Positions 47,757-59,466 are shown, counted from the first letter of the stretch. The stretch: 64,000 nucleotides of DNA from Papaver somniferum (GCF_003573695.1 NC_039363.1:150382826-150446825); one strand, 5' to 3'. Numbers and translations: made by a program. Notes: generated by a model from the letters alone, not told the origin.

Positions 47757-48574
47757 TACTCCAATCCTATTAAAGAACAAATAAAACAGATAATTTAGGT
47801 CTTTAAGTTTCTAATAAAATTCTAGGGTTTTGTTATGAGAACTGAAATTTTTTGGTTTATGCATGAGAGAGATTTTTGTTTGTCTTGTGTTTTTTCATGG
47901 AAGGAAGATAATGTCCTTTTCTATTGAAATACTTTCAAAAGAAATATCCCAAGTGTGGGAAACCCATCTATACTTATCATAACCGTTTTATATTCCTCGA
48001 GTTACACAATTATATGATAGAACAAAATTTCTGCCGGTAAAGAAGTGTGTATCGTTCACCTCAGTTTTTTTTATCACAACAATTATATTTATCCTGACCC
48101 CGCCTTGTAACAGACATGCAGGTGAGGTGACTTTACCCCTGAGCAAAAGATGAACCGTTAAATTAGAAGCAGAGAGACTGCTTGGTTCCGACACCTGTAC
48201 GTTCTTTCTTGTTACTGTACTTAATAACCTGACCAAGGTCCAGTTAATTACTATTTTATCATTCCTCTGACGCTCCCCCGCATTACTGTTCGGTTCCTCC
48301 TTTTTCTCAGCACTCCAATTTTCTCAATTTCATCGAAAAGAAGAAACACCGCTCATCATCATCATCGTCATCAGAGGTATCATCTCAATTTCCCACTCCA
48401 ATGTTTCTTTTCATTTGATTTTTCAGTAATTTAAGGGGGTTTTTTTTTCTTCATTTTTGTGATATTCTGAATCGAGTTTCCGTTGTTTGTATTTTCAATT
48501 TTCTGTAGGTTAGGGAGTTCTTTGATGCATGTCTGTAGATTATCATCAAAAATATTCATCTGATTTGATCAGTA
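47757..48574. promoter_or_regulatory. Divergent promoter region between UMP kinase and the PHD-finger gene
   Basis: The two genes are transcribed away from each other with 818 bp between start codons, so both promoters must lie here. On the plus side there is a likely 5' untranslated intron: donor TCAGAG|GTATC at 48376/48377 and acceptor TTCTGTAG at 48508, before the ATG at 48575. The first leader exon has a CATCATCATCATCGTCATC run (about 48352-48371). No unambiguous TATA box was picked. Confidence 0.5.
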
Positions 48575-51109
48575 ATGGTTCGTACAAGTAAGAGAGTTGC
48601 AGCAAAATCACCACCATCCTCGTCGCCGTCACTCTTTCTTAATCGAGTTTACAAAGGAATCCACAACAAGTGTTTCTCTGGTAAAAATGTGATTTCTGAG
48701 AGATTTATAGATTATAAATCATTTCCTAAATACCCAATTCTGAAATGTTTCAATGAAGAGAAATTGGTTAGTAATTTCCTTCATGTGAAAGGTCGTGCAC
48801 CTCTGAATCCAGTCCGTTTGTTTTACTCTCAAATACATTCGTTTTCTGAAAAAGAACAGTCGTTTCAGACGTTTATTGAGGGGAAAATACATAAAATTAC
48901 TCCTGATGTTATTGCTGATTTTCTTGGTTTGGTAAGACCTAATCAACCTGTTCCTTACCCACCTACTAGTGAGAATGATTTGGTTGTGTCAAAAGATAAG
49001 TTTAGAAAAGCTGTTTATCTGAATGAATATCGAGACGTGCCATGTGATCCGCATAGGCCAACTTGGGTTAAAATGAAGCATCTCAAACCTATCATTAATG
49101 TGTTGGTTAAGATATGTCAGTTGAATATTCTGCCTCGAGGAAGTAAGTATCAGATGACTAACTTGGAAACGGTTTACCTGTCGTTTTTACTTCTTCATGG
49201 ATACCCTGTTGATCTCTCATATGTGGTTTGGCATACAATGGCTTATAATGGTCGCCCAATTGCTCGGGCTGGCTATCTTCCATACGGGATCATAGTTGGT
49301 CGTTTGTTATCTTATCTTGGTCATCCAGTTAATGCTAGCGCTCGCTGTGCCGATATCCCTGATCCATTGGATATGAAAGTGTTGGCTCGCCATCATCTTC
49401 CTTCTGATCCTAATTGTGTTGGGGAAGGACCAGACACTGAGACGCATTCTACTGCCACTTGTCACCCTCCTACTTCTTCCTCTCGTGATGAGGATGATCG
49501 TCGCCTTCTTCCCTTTTCTGTTGATCCTCCCCGAGATTCATCTGAGCAATTCGATCAACATCGTCTGTTCGAGTCTATGCAGTCCATTCAGCACACCATG
49601 GGGATTATTCTTTTTCGTTTTGAGCAGCAAAGTGAAGTGATAAATCGTATAGCTCGACAACAGGATCACCTTTCTCAGTGTCAGGATCGGTCTCATGCCC
49701 TATTGATGCAGTATATGCAGCGTGCCTACCCTGATCAGGTAATTCTATATGAGGACAAGGATGTGGTTTTACCCTTGACATCTTTTGGCATTCTTTCGTT
49801 ATTGTTGATCAATGTCTACATATACAGATAACTTATTAGATTGTGCACACAATGGGTATCTGTATCACCGTGCTCTTGAATTCTACATCAAAGTTTTTGG
49901 TACTTTTGTGGCTTGATTACATTTTTATCTCTACTTATAAGTATCAAATGTATAACATGATAGATTGTGTGCACACACTGTTATTGAAAATATTTGATGT
50001 AACTTGCAGGTTATGAGTACTGGTAGGTTTTGTTGCTTAGACCTGATTAAAAAGGAAACAAAAAAGCTTCTTAGGTCCATGACACATTGTCAAAGTTTTA
50101 GTACTTGGTCAAAACTCACCATTGAGATTCTGTTATTGATCATATATACTGCTAGTATTAAAAGGAATCAAGATATCAGACTTATATGATGTTAGTTTAA
50201 ACTTATGAACGTACAATTAAGAAAAAAGGTTAGACTTAGATGATAATCAATGCATTCTTCCTTTTGTCAACTTCCAAGTAGTTTAGAACTGAAATGCCTG
50301 GTGAAGAGCTCAGATAATATATTTTATGTTTAAATTCAGAATTTCATTTTATTTATTTTTTAGGATCTGTACCATTAGGTAATTGCTTTTGAATAAATGG
50401 ATTATACGGATGGATTATTAATTGCTTTAATATGCAACAACAGGTAAAGCCTGTTTGCCAGAAATGTGGTGACTCAGGCTATGCTGAACTCCTAATTTAT
50501 TGCCATTTGTGTCGAATTTCTGCTGAGCATCGGTATGTTGACCCGCAGCCCATCTTCCATCTATTTTGTGGTGCCCGATCTTGTATCACTCATGTTATAC
50601 CTATAGGCTACAGCTTAACACGCTTATCTGAAATATATTATGCGACATTAAATGTATTTTTTTTTCCTTTTTACTTCAGTTATTGTTTAAACAAAATACC
50701 TAAGGAAGGTGACAACGAAACTATATGGACATGTGATGAATGTGAACAGACAACTGGACTTGAGTCCCAACAAGGTGTTCGAGCAACCAGTCCAATAAAA
50801 GTAACCGAAGAAAAGTCAAACAGAGGCAAGAAAAGGAAAAGGTTTTATGAATCCATGATTGTTTCACATCGATCCAGTATTGAGGTATGGTTGTTTGGTT
50901 TTATCTTTCCTTTTCTTGCTATATTATATCTGATATGTTAAAACCATGGTTTTGGGTTGCTCAGCGCGCTGACCTAATCTTTGTTAGTAGCAATACTCTT
51001 TTCTTCAATATGTTTTACTTTGGAGTTAGTGTAAGTGTTTGTCTTCAAGTATGGTGCTTATATTCAACTTGTCCAAATTGTTTCATGGCCATTATTTCTG
51101 CAGAGTTAA
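48575..51109 (+). CDS. Putative plant-transposon-protein-like domain joined to a PHD finger
   Basis: The likely exons are 48575-49738, 50444-50532, 50680-50884, and a short last exon at 51104-51109 (stop TAA). Donors are CAG|GTAATT, CG|GTATG and GAG|GTATG; acceptors are ACAACAG, TTCAG and TGCAG. Phases join, giving about 487 residues. Residues 30-260 resemble the plant retroelement-type domain called 'putative plant transposon protein' (GKIHKITPDVIADFLGL, then LETVYLSFLLLHGYPVDL and RAGYLPYGIIVGRL). Residues 320-388 are Gln/His-rich and helical. A PHD finger follows: VCQKCGDSGYAELLIYCHLC, EHRYCLNK and WTCDECEQ. A basic KKRKR stretch comes after. The PHD part would bind histone tails in the nucleus. 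The last exon is uncertain; the PHD could also belong to a separate gene. Confidence 0.6.
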
Positions 51110-51900
51110 GGGAATGAGAGTTAAGAAAGCTAAAGGTTAGATGCAAACGAGGAGGAAAGGATTCAGGTCTGCCAGTTGAGTTGTTCACACTTCTATGGAA
51201 TCTGCATGAAGCATTTTCAGGGGAGATAAAAGGATTTTTTTGACCGTGTTAAATTTAAAATTTGGTAGTAGTAAATTGAGCTTTGATCTTGGTCTGGCAG
51301 TGCAAGTACTTCGGACAAAGTCAGTCTAGGGATCTTGGTGTGTATAAATCTTTTTGCATAAACTAGTTATTTTCTTTGAAGAATGTAGCTGAGAGAAAAG
51401 TGTATTAAATGCTAGGCGAAACTGGATAGGACTACAGTGTTGCAGATATGCTATCTGATCTCGAAGTGTTTTCGTTTCTTATTCGCTCATGCATCATTTT
51501 CTGTTTGTGAAGTCAATGCCTGTTTATTTTACTTTGTTACCTGTTTCAGGTAATCTTTGATCCTTTGTTGTTGTTTTAAGAATAAGAAAACCTTACATAA
51601 TCTGAATAAAGGGAACTTGACAGCACAGCAAAGCAAAAAGTAGCTACAAGCTATAGTTCATGGTAGATGCTAACTGACTCATCTGTGCCCTTTTGTTCCA
51701 TTACTCCATTTGACCTCTCTAACCATTATCATAAGCTATACAGTCAAAAGAAGGAATTAGATCAAATGCAGCAAGTACTAAAAATTTTCATTACCAAAAC
51801 TTCTGGACATCAAACTAAATTTTAAACTCCAATCAATGAGCCTTTGATACTATGTATGTGTCAGAGATACCCTCTTGACGAAAAACAAAACTTTCTGCGC
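51110..51900. other. Non-coding stretch downstream of the PHD-finger gene
   Basis: No gene, RNA gene or repeat was recognised. The first part is probably 3' untranslated sequence of the gene at 48575. Confidence 0.4.
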
Positions 51901-51924
51901 TTCATCCTCATCTTCTTGGCAAGC

Positions 51925-52215
51925 CTATGTTCCTAGATCTTTACGCACTTTATCCACTTCTACCTTGGCAAGCCTATATTCCTCTTCATGTCGGGTCGAC
52001 TCGTCCCATGCTTGTTTCTCTTCCTCTTGTAATTGAGAAATCTCTTGAAGCAGTTGTTCACTTGTGAATTTTAGGTATGGCCTCTTCTTTCTCTCCAATT
52101 TTCCCTTTAACATTTTCAAATCTTTATCAAGACCCGAGTATGCACCCTTCATGGCATTAATCTCACCAAATAGTAGCCTACGGTCTCTGCGACTGTCACT
52201 CTCATCGCGGATAAT
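51925..52215 (-). pseudogene. Coiled-coil ORF fragment, probably transposon-derived
   Basis: The minus-strand frame is open from about 52215 (ESDSRRDRRLLFGEINAMKG) through LDKDLKMLKGKLERKKRPYL, SEQLLQEISQLQEEEKQAWD and EEYRLAKVEVDKVRKDL to a stop at 51925. It is a heptad-rich, highly charged coiled coil of about 95 residues with no recognised domain. Such segments occur in plant retroelement ORFs, but this is inference. No start codon or splice sites are convincing. Confidence 0.4.
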
Positions 52216-52799
52216 TCTGTAGTTAGTGATTTAAGTGATTCGTCCTTCTCGGAGACCAAATAGGCGAATACGGCTTAAGTGTCAATTGTTTTGCCCGAGG
52301 AGGCAGACGTCCAAGTGTCCAATTTAGCTCTTAATTGGAAATTTCTTGTTTGGTCCTATTGATGGTGGTTTTTAGTTTAAGGGTAAGGTTGTAAATTTTC
52401 CGTATTTAATATGTTGTCACTATGCAAAGAGACGGAGTCATGTAATAGTGATGAGTGTTCAACCCCTTCACTGGCGCATTTATTGAGCAATTCAATATAT
52501 TCACATGAAATTTACCCAGAATGGTGCATGTAGCAACAATCCCAGATGTTTAGTAAATTTCGGCGCCCTGCCTATATTATTCATTAACATAAGACTCACT
52601 GAATACTTTTATGTGCTATGTTCCCCGGCTGAACCCTTAATACCGATATGACATGATAATTAATGTTCACTCGCAGCAGAGTAGCATGAATTTCCCGAAG
52701 TATCGAAGCATAAAATAACTCTACAGGAAAGCATACTGCTCTCCGGAAATAAATTTAAAGAACTCTATACAGATTTCAATCAATTTTGTGATAACTCAC
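52216..52799. other. Non-coding stretch, nothing recognised
   Basis: No gene seen. It may include the start of the Tat-like LTR, whose left boundary could not be fixed. Confidence 0.35.
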
Positions 52800-53096
52800 G
52801 AAAATATCCTAACCCAATTAACTTGCAAAATTGGAGTTTTACGCCCCGCGCAGTATATCAGACCTTGCTGGTCGAGACCAAACCTAGGCAAGCTAGGAAA
52901 TTGATTCGCCATGGATAAGTAGGTTCAAAATCCCACCCAAAATTAGAAAACAAGAAATGAAGAGGAACTTTGGCAAATAGGAACAACGACGAAAGAGGCG
53001 TGGCCACGCCACATAGCCGGCCAATCCGCTCCAACAGGAACCTCCTATGGACGCTGGGCACGCTCCATGTTTCTCTTGCCGTCCCTCTTTCCCATC

Positions 53097-53300
53097 GATC
53101 AATCAGGTCGCTCTAAATGCGCCGCACACATATTTTAAAGTCGGGATGTGGCCGGTCAACCTCCATGTTGCTGATGCCGGCCCCGACCAATCACGTCGCT
53201 CTAAACCCGCCATACGCACACCAGAAGTGTGGCCACGCCCATGCTTGGCCGGCCCCTCTTATATTAACCAATCAGGTTTCTCTAAACTTGCCACAATGTT
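53097..53300. repeat. Tandem repeat of about 82-87 bp, three starts
   Basis: CCAATCAGGTCGCTCTAAA followed by a GCC step starts at about 53098, 53187 and 53270. Each copy is followed by a GTGGCC/GGCCGG-rich stretch with CATG words. Confidence 0.75.
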
Positions 53301-53329
53301 AAACAAGGGAAACTGCGCCAGATGGTCAC

Positions 53330-54010
53330 AAAGCCAATTGACTTTCAAAAATCGCGTCAACATGCCAAGCGTGCCATGTTGCGCCAATAAGTTGAGCGGC
53401 ATGCCAACATGCCACTCCGCCACGCCAAACATGCCACTTTGTGGCAGCATGCCAACGTGTCGTGCCCTACGTGCTAATCTACCTCCTGTTCGTGGCCAAC
53501 ACCATGATGTGCTTAAATTAGGGTTTTCTAGTCAGAAGCACGACTCTTCTTTAGACGCATTAATCAAAATCCTAATTTCCAGTTGTGGCTCAAATCACGC
53601 CACTTTGGGTCCCACAACATGCCACGATCCATGAGGGACCCATGAAACCCTAGGAATGGTGCCATATCATAGCCACTCATAGCAACTCTTGATCCTTTGG
53701 CTGTTTCCACATAATGGTCTTACTACAGTTCCTTTGGCATGACTACGGCGCCGTTTGCACAAAAAGCGCTACCATGCCGCGGCCGCATGCCACACGCACT
53801 AATTAGGGTTTCGACATGCCAAACCCTAATTTAGGCGAAGTTGATACACCAACCAAGCCTAATCACGTTACCCAGAGCATTGGGATTGATGTGGCAACTA
53901 GAACTAATGTTTCCAAGCCATATTCGGGTCTAACACCAATGTGCCAAAATCTAGATGCCATGGATATGTCAGGCGCTACTTGCACCACCGTGCCACTGAC
54001 ATGTGTAAAC
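53330..54010. repeat. CATGCCA-rich short repeat zone
   Basis: The word ATGCCA or CATGCCA recurs about 20 times (for example 53362, 53400, 53408, 53425, 53446, 53618, 53770, 53815). It is part of the Tat-like LTR. No coding function is evident. Confidence 0.6.
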
Positions 54011-54520
54011 TATGCCAACCATGCAATTGTTCCATTATCAGACGCCCACAGAATGTGACCATAATCAATGGCAACCCTTTCTCATGGGTCACAATTTTAG
54101 CCGTCCAAATTCTCCACAAAATTGACAGGCATGTGGCAAGTCTTAGGCGACCAGTAAAGACAAGCCTAATAGCATCACATGCTATTCTCCTACGGCAAGT
54201 CTCATGACTTTGACTTGCCACATAAAGCAATCCGCTGCACGTTTTCCACGAAAACACTCGAGACATCAAACATGTCACAAACTGGGGGATACTCATCAGG
54301 GTATTGGTCTGGCAGTTTACAGCATGCGGCGTGCAACACGCCCATTATAAGAAATTGTCAGAAAGCAGGGCAGTTAGTTGGGGGAAGAAGTAGTGGGTAT
54401 AAACTAACCCGTCTCCTTCATGATGGGAACGTGGTTTTATGGCATTTACACATGACCCCACTTCTCCATCACTCAATCATTCCCAGTTTCTACGAGATCA
54501 GGGTGCGTTCATATGACTTG

Positions 54521-54530
54521 TATAAATAGG
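54521..54530 (+). promoter_or_regulatory. LTR TATA box (Tat-like gypsy)
   Basis: TATAAATAGG lies about 390 bp before the primer site. That is a sensible place for the R region start about 30 bp downstream. Confidence 0.65.
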
Positions 54531-54912
54531 TTCTACCTATTTTCAACCAAACGGCAACAGTTTGGTTAACGAAAACACAGTATCCAGAAAGCACCAAAGA
54601 ACTGATAGCTTACATCCCACATGCCAGTTCCAAATTATGATACAAGTCATAAAATAACCACACCTTCAGAATTAACCATTCTGGTCTCAACACCTTCTTC
54701 GCTTCCCTCCATAAGACCAACCCTTCTCCTTCACTTTGTGACCGAAGCAAGAATGGAACAACCATTTCTTGGTTTAGGCCAGGATTGTACAGATTGGTCT
54801 CTCGAATCTAAAGTAATCCCGTGCAGTGCATTTGTTTTAGGTTTAGATTTGTTTCTCATCCACACACCCAAATTTACCAAAACCAGCAGAAACATTTTTT
54901 ACCCATAAACAA

Positions 54913-54931
54913 CTGGCGACCACAGTGGGCG
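54913..54931 (+). other. Primer binding site of the Tat-like gypsy element
   Basis: CTGGCGACCACAGTGGGCG resembles the TGGCGAC-CAC-TGGGGA class used by the Ogre/Tat group. Confidence 0.7.
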
Positions 54932-54989
54932 ATTAATCTCTCGGTTGCAATACTGATTTCCCATTTAATTTTTCAATCCCAATTTCAAG

Positions 54990-55406
54990 ATGGTAGAGCT
55001 CAGGTCCGGGTCAGCAACAAACCCTGATGCCACCGGCGCTGATAACACCCTTGATATCAACGTTCTTTCCAGTGACATCAATGTACCACATGTCAGCATG
55101 ATCAACACCAGCGGCGTCGTAGACTCTACCACCAATACCAGCGGTGTAGGAAACATTCCCTCATGCGTTACACCTCCGATCACCAGAGCCATAACCGTTG
55201 CCGCCACCCCCATTGTTTCTTCAAGTGTGACGCCCCAAGTTGTCACCATAGCTTCTGTCACTCTACCATCAGGACGAGAGACTGGAGGAAGCCAACCCCC
55301 TATTACCAATGTTGATTTGATGGAAAGACTAAAAGTTCTTGCTAAGGCTCAGACGGGCATGGCCACAACTCAAAAGGAGCGAAACAATGAACATCCGAAT
55401 AATTAA
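54990..55406 (+). pseudogene. Start of gag of the Tat-like gypsy element
   Basis: An ATG 60 bp after the primer site opens 138 codons, MVELRSGSATNPDATGADNT and so on. It is Thr/Ser/Val-rich and ends ATTQKERNNEHPNN. Similar low-complexity starts occur at the front of Tat-group gag. The capsid domain and pol are missing; the sequence turns into unrelated repeats after 55406, so the element is truncated. Confidence 0.6.
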
Positions 55407-55609
55407 TCAAGGATTCAAAATTCGAGCGTTAGATTGTCATAAACCAAATGTAAATGAACATCAATTGGTGGAGTTGTGCATTAATGCTTTCTGGGGACTC
55501 TGTTCACAAAACCATGTAATTTATGATGGAGCTAGTGTGTGAGATTCTCTATTTCTCCAAGGTGCAGCATCGAGATATATTTTTGGTCCTCAACCGTGTT
55601 GCATTGGCG

Positions 55610-55830
55610 CTTCGACCTTTGCTCCAGGAGTCGCTTCAACGTTCTCTCCAGAAGACGTCGCTTCGAGGTTCTCTCCAGAAGCCGCTCCGCTTCGACGTTT
55701 CTCTCCAGGAGCCGCTTCAACGTTTCTCTTCATAAGCCTCTGCTTTGACTTCTCGCTCCAGAAGCCGTTTCTCTTCAACGTTTCTCTCCAGAAGCCGCTT
55801 CAACGTTCTCTCCAGAAGACGCCACTCCTC
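55610..55830. repeat. Minisatellite, TTCTCTCCAGAAGCCGCTTCAACG type
   Basis: About eight imperfect units of 24-30 bp: CTCCAGGAGTCGCTTCAACG, CTCCAGAAGACGTCGCTTCGAGG, CTCCAGAAGCCGCTCCGCTTCGACG and so on. It is open in several frames on both strands because of its composition, but these frames are not genes. Confidence 0.88.
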
Positions 55831-56328
55831 CCTGTCAAGGATTGTGATCGCAACCATCCAAGTCTCTTCTGATCACAGCTACTGCCAAGAACCGCTGCTG
55901 CTCGTTTGTTGATACCAGCCAGATCTTCACCATAGCAACAACCACTACAAAGAATATTTCGTCCATGTGATATTCCAAGCATTCCATCCAGGAGAGTACA
56001 ATAAGCTTGTATCAAATCACATAGGCGTGGATTCAAGGCGGTGCAATAAAAGTAAGCTACACTTGAGGACTGAAGCCTCCTTCAGGTTTAGAAGTTTAAA
56101 CGCAGTCACCGCCTTACTAGCGAATGCAATGGAAGCACATATTCCACGATAAAATAAGCTCAAGACAATTAAACATGGGGACGTTTGTCACGCTTCTTAC
56201 TCACGTGAGAGCCTGATACACTTAAAGCCCAATCATGCGCGAAGGACATGCCTAGCGGAAACAGAGCTAAGTAACTGTCCTTAAACTAAATGTTTTATAT
56301 CTGTTAGGCATATCAAATAAATTTTAAA
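55831..56328. other. Non-coding stretch, nothing recognised
   Basis: No gene or repeat is recognised. It probably belongs to the truncated Tat-like element or to older sequence. Confidence 0.35.
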
Positions 56329-56467
56329 TCTCTTAGTGTTGAGACGTGAAAATTCCTCAATACTCACCACTGTGTTGCCCGAAAAACTGCCTCAACACAT
56401 TTTTTTCTCTTAGTGTTGAGACGTGTAAATTCCTCAACACTCACTACCGTGTTTCCAGGCAAACTGC
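56329..56467. repeat. Tandem repeat, two units of about 77 bp
   Basis: TCTCTTAGTGTTGAGACGTG starts at 56329 and 56406. Each is followed by AAATTCCTCAA and CACTCAC. It abuts the Athila-like LTR at 56468. Confidence 0.82.
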
Positions 56468-58403
56468 TGATGGGTGCCAAATAATGTATATATTTATCCC
56501 TTTTTGTTGGCATTTAACTCATCTTTTGCGCATTAATTCTACATTTTATCCCATATTCTGTATTTTCATTGTTTTCAAGAATAAATATTTTTCTTACTTA
56601 ATTTTGCATTTTTAGGTAATAAATAAAGTCTGGATGAATTGCGGAGCGGAAAAGAGCTGAAGAGTGGTGAAAAGACGGGAGGAATTACGCAAGGAAGCCG
56701 CGAAGAATGTCGTGCACAAGACCAAAAGGCTAGAAGTGGGATTGAAGAGGAAGAATTGTTCTTAAAGAAGATATGGGCTTGGCATACCCAAGGCCCAAAA
56801 CCCTTACCCAAACCCATTTTCTATATCCAAGCCCGTCTCGGATTTCAGCCGTCAGATCGAAGTATTTCAGCATCCTACGGTCGCTCCATCATCGCACATC
56901 AAACTCTGAAGCCCCCGCTTTACATCACAACGCCCATCTCCATCTTGGGTCGTCCGTTTTGCTACATCCCTTCATCCGACGGTCGCTACACGCTTACCTC
57001 CGTATCGCCGTTGGATCCACCTACCATCTTCCCATCCATCGCTCCTTGTCGCAGATCATCAAACCTCGCTGAACCCGCCTAACACCCAAGTATCGAACAC
57101 CCTATACCCAGCCAAACGCACCTTTCTTCTTTCTTCTCCATCTCTTCTTCCTTCAGAACCCGTACCACCACCATGTCCGTCTCCATCACCACCATCTTCT
57201 CCCCAAATCACTCCACCATCTACGCCACCAAACCAACCCTAAACCTAAGCCCATCATCACCATCACGTGTTATCTCTTTATCAACCACTAATTTCTCCAA
57301 TTTCTCATCTCTCTTCTCACTGAAACCCTAGGTGAGAAATTGGGGATATAAGTGATGTTAAAGCAACAATTGGAGCATGAGATGAACGAGAAGAAGTAAT
57401 TGGAGAGTGGGTCGACGAGATGGAGTGAGTATCTCAACACATTAGGTAAATCAATTTTACCTAATTTTCTGTTTTTGGGGAAAAGGGGTTGGAACCCTAA
57501 TTCTGATAGGGGGAGTATATATTTGTAATGTTTTGTGTGAGAGAAGGGAGGGGATGATCTCTGGACTAGCCAGTAGAAAATTGAAACAAAATTCATGCAA
57601 TTCCAAATTTCAGTTCATCTATGCAGTTAACAGTGAAAGTTGTGCTTGTTTTGATTTATTTTGAATGTTGATTATTGTGTTTAATTTATCATATATTATG
57701 AATGTTATTGTTATTAACATGTGTAGTATGAGCTAATTAGCAACAAGCTAAGGCTTTAATGAAGCCTTGGTGCACTGTCAAATGGTAAATTGCTAGGATA
57801 GGATGCCATATGCTTGTTTTTCTTGTGCATTGGGAAGAAAGCAGTGCTATGATTGCTTGTGATTGATTGTGCTGTCAAAAGACAGTCAATACTAGGGGTA
57901 TTTCTGTTAGCAAGCTGTTTTTCTTTCCTTTCTATTGTATGCATAGGACTCAACTCAACCTAGGAATATGTTATTTGATTAGGACACAAGGTGGAATCTA
58001 AGCCTTGGCTTAGCCACAATATCCTTCTCAGTCACTTACATTTTCAGTCTTGCTTTGCTTCAAATTCAGTTTATATTTCTTAGATGTGTTGCTCGCCTAT
58101 TGTCTTGCAATTTGTAGTCTCTGTGCACTGAAAACAATGCACAAAATCTCCCTCTGCCCTTGGCTTCCAAGCCTTGGTTCTTAGTTGTTTTCTTTGCTGC
58201 TTTGCTTTACCTTGCTGCTTTGGTTCTTTACTTCTGCCACTTTGTATGCCATATTGCTTTGTCTTGCTCACTATCTCCATTGTTAGCTTAGGTTTCTCTT
58301 ATAGTGCTCCCACTCCCTGTGGACTTTCCCCTGCTTTCCTTCTATTCTATAAACTTGGCCTTGTATACTTGCAAGTTTCTGTGTGTCTTTGCCTGTCACA
58401 CCA
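56468..58403 (+). repeat. 5' LTR of the Athila-like element
   Basis: It begins TGATGGGTGCCAAATAATG and ends CCTGTCACACCA, 1936 bp, directly followed by the primer site. The TG...CA ends and the start sequence with TATATTTATCCC fit Athila LTRs. The exact left base is inferred from the TG. Short minus- and plus-strand frames inside are not genes. Confidence 0.78.
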
Positions 58404-58407
58404 AGTT

Positions 58408-58428
58408 TTTGGCGCCGCTGCCGGGGAG
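58408..58428 (+). other. Primer binding site of the Athila-like element
   Basis: TTTGGCGCCGCTGCCGGGGA is the Asp-tRNA-type site (TGGCGCCGTTGCCGGGGA) typical of Athila and related gypsy elements, with one change. Confidence 0.9.
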
Positions 58429-58439
58429 TGGTGTTGCCA

Positions 58440-59000
58440 CTGCTGAGTTCCATTAGCATCTCTGCCTTGCAATCATTGCAGGCCTGCTTCACTATCATTG
58501 CAACCCTCTGCTTGCAATCATTGCGGCAGATCATTGCATACTTGCCTGACTATCTTTGCAGGGTTGGCCTGACTATCTTGGCTGACTATCTTTGCACTCT
58601 GTGATCATTGCAGGTACCACCTTGGCTGTGCTGCTGCTGCTGGTGCCTTCTCTGCCAAGCTGTGCTGTGCTGTTGCTGCCAAAGCCAAAGCCTGCTGCTG
58701 TCAAAGCCTGCTGCTGCCAACTGGGCTGCCAACTGAAGCTGTCAACTGGGCTCGCCTATTTCTGTTGCTGCTGGGCTTGTGCACGCTCTGCTGCTGGGCT
58801 CTGTTCCAACCTTTGTTGCTGGGCTTGAACCAACTGAGCTGGGCTTAGTAATCTCAATTTCGCTGGGCTTGCAACTTCTGCTCCTGGGCTTGCCCTTTTC
58901 TGCTGGGCTTCGCTGCAGATTCTGCTGGGCCTGTGTTGCTGAGTCACTTCAATTGCTGTTGGGCTTGAACGTGAGCTGCTTAGGACGATCATAAAGCCCA
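58440..59000. repeat. Leader low-complexity repeats: CATTGCA and GCTGGGCTTG
   Basis: 58460-58615 repeats ATCATTGCA and TGACTATCTTTGCA. 58620-59000 repeats CTGCTGCTG and then GCTGGGCTTG about ten times. Frames of 70-80 codons on both strands follow from this composition and are rejected as genes. Confidence 0.8.
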
Positions 59001-59466
59001 ACTGGGCTGTGCAACTAAAAGGGGACTAAAAGCCTATTTTTGGGCTTCCCTCCAAAAACCAAGTAAGCCTAACCCATGAGTTAACCCACTTGGGCCTCAT
59101 TTAAATTCAAATTCGGGCTTGTAATAATTAATTTAATTATTTATTTGGGATTGTAATAATTTTTTTTATTTTCTTTTTCTTTTTTTTTTATATTTGGGAC
59201 TTATATTTTTTTTTTTTTTTTTTTTTTTTTCTTTATTTTTCTTTTTTTTTATGGGCTTGTCTTAATTATTATTATTGTTTTTATTTTCTTTTATGAGTTG
59301 TGCTAATTTATGCTAGGTTTAGTTCAAAAATTTTCCAAAGCCCAATTTTAAACCAAAAACAAAATCCCTTATCCAAACCCATTCAAAACCAAATCTTCAT
59401 AACCCTTGTGGGCCAAATTGTTTCCGATTGCTCTGACCAAATGTTAGTTAAGGTACCTACTAGGAC
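59001..59466. other. Athila-like leader with long T-rich tract
   Basis: No gene. 59155-59255 is nearly pure T with some A and C, a likely site of assembly or replication slippage. Confidence 0.6.

Larger units (their letters stand above)
52800..54911 (+). repeat. 5' LTR of a Tat-like gypsy element (left edge approximate)
   Basis: The right edge is set by the primer site ACTGGCGACCACAGTGGGC right after TAAACA at 54911. A TATA box TATAAATAGG is at 54521-54530. The LTR is rich in CATGCCA words and holds an 85-bp tandem repeat at 53097-53300. A 195-codon frame at 53047-53634 comes from those repeats and is not a gene. No second LTR is visible in the window. Confidence 0.65.

Noticed and set aside
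50004..50189. 61-codon frame between PHD-gene exons
   Set aside because: It lies in the predicted intron 49739-50443, with no similarity recognised; it could be an alternative exon but there is no support.
53047..53634. 195-codon plus-strand frame
   Set aside because: It lies wholly in the Tat-like LTR, is made of tandem and CATGCCA repeats, and has no domain.
55590..55778. Minus-strand frame opposite the 55610-55830 minisatellite
   Set aside because: The repeat composition keeps all nearby frames open; no start context or domain.
58592..58828. Cys/Leu-rich frame that could look like a membrane peptide
   Set aside because: It is the translation of CTGCTG and GCTGGGCTTG repeats in the Athila-like leader; the opposite strand is open too.
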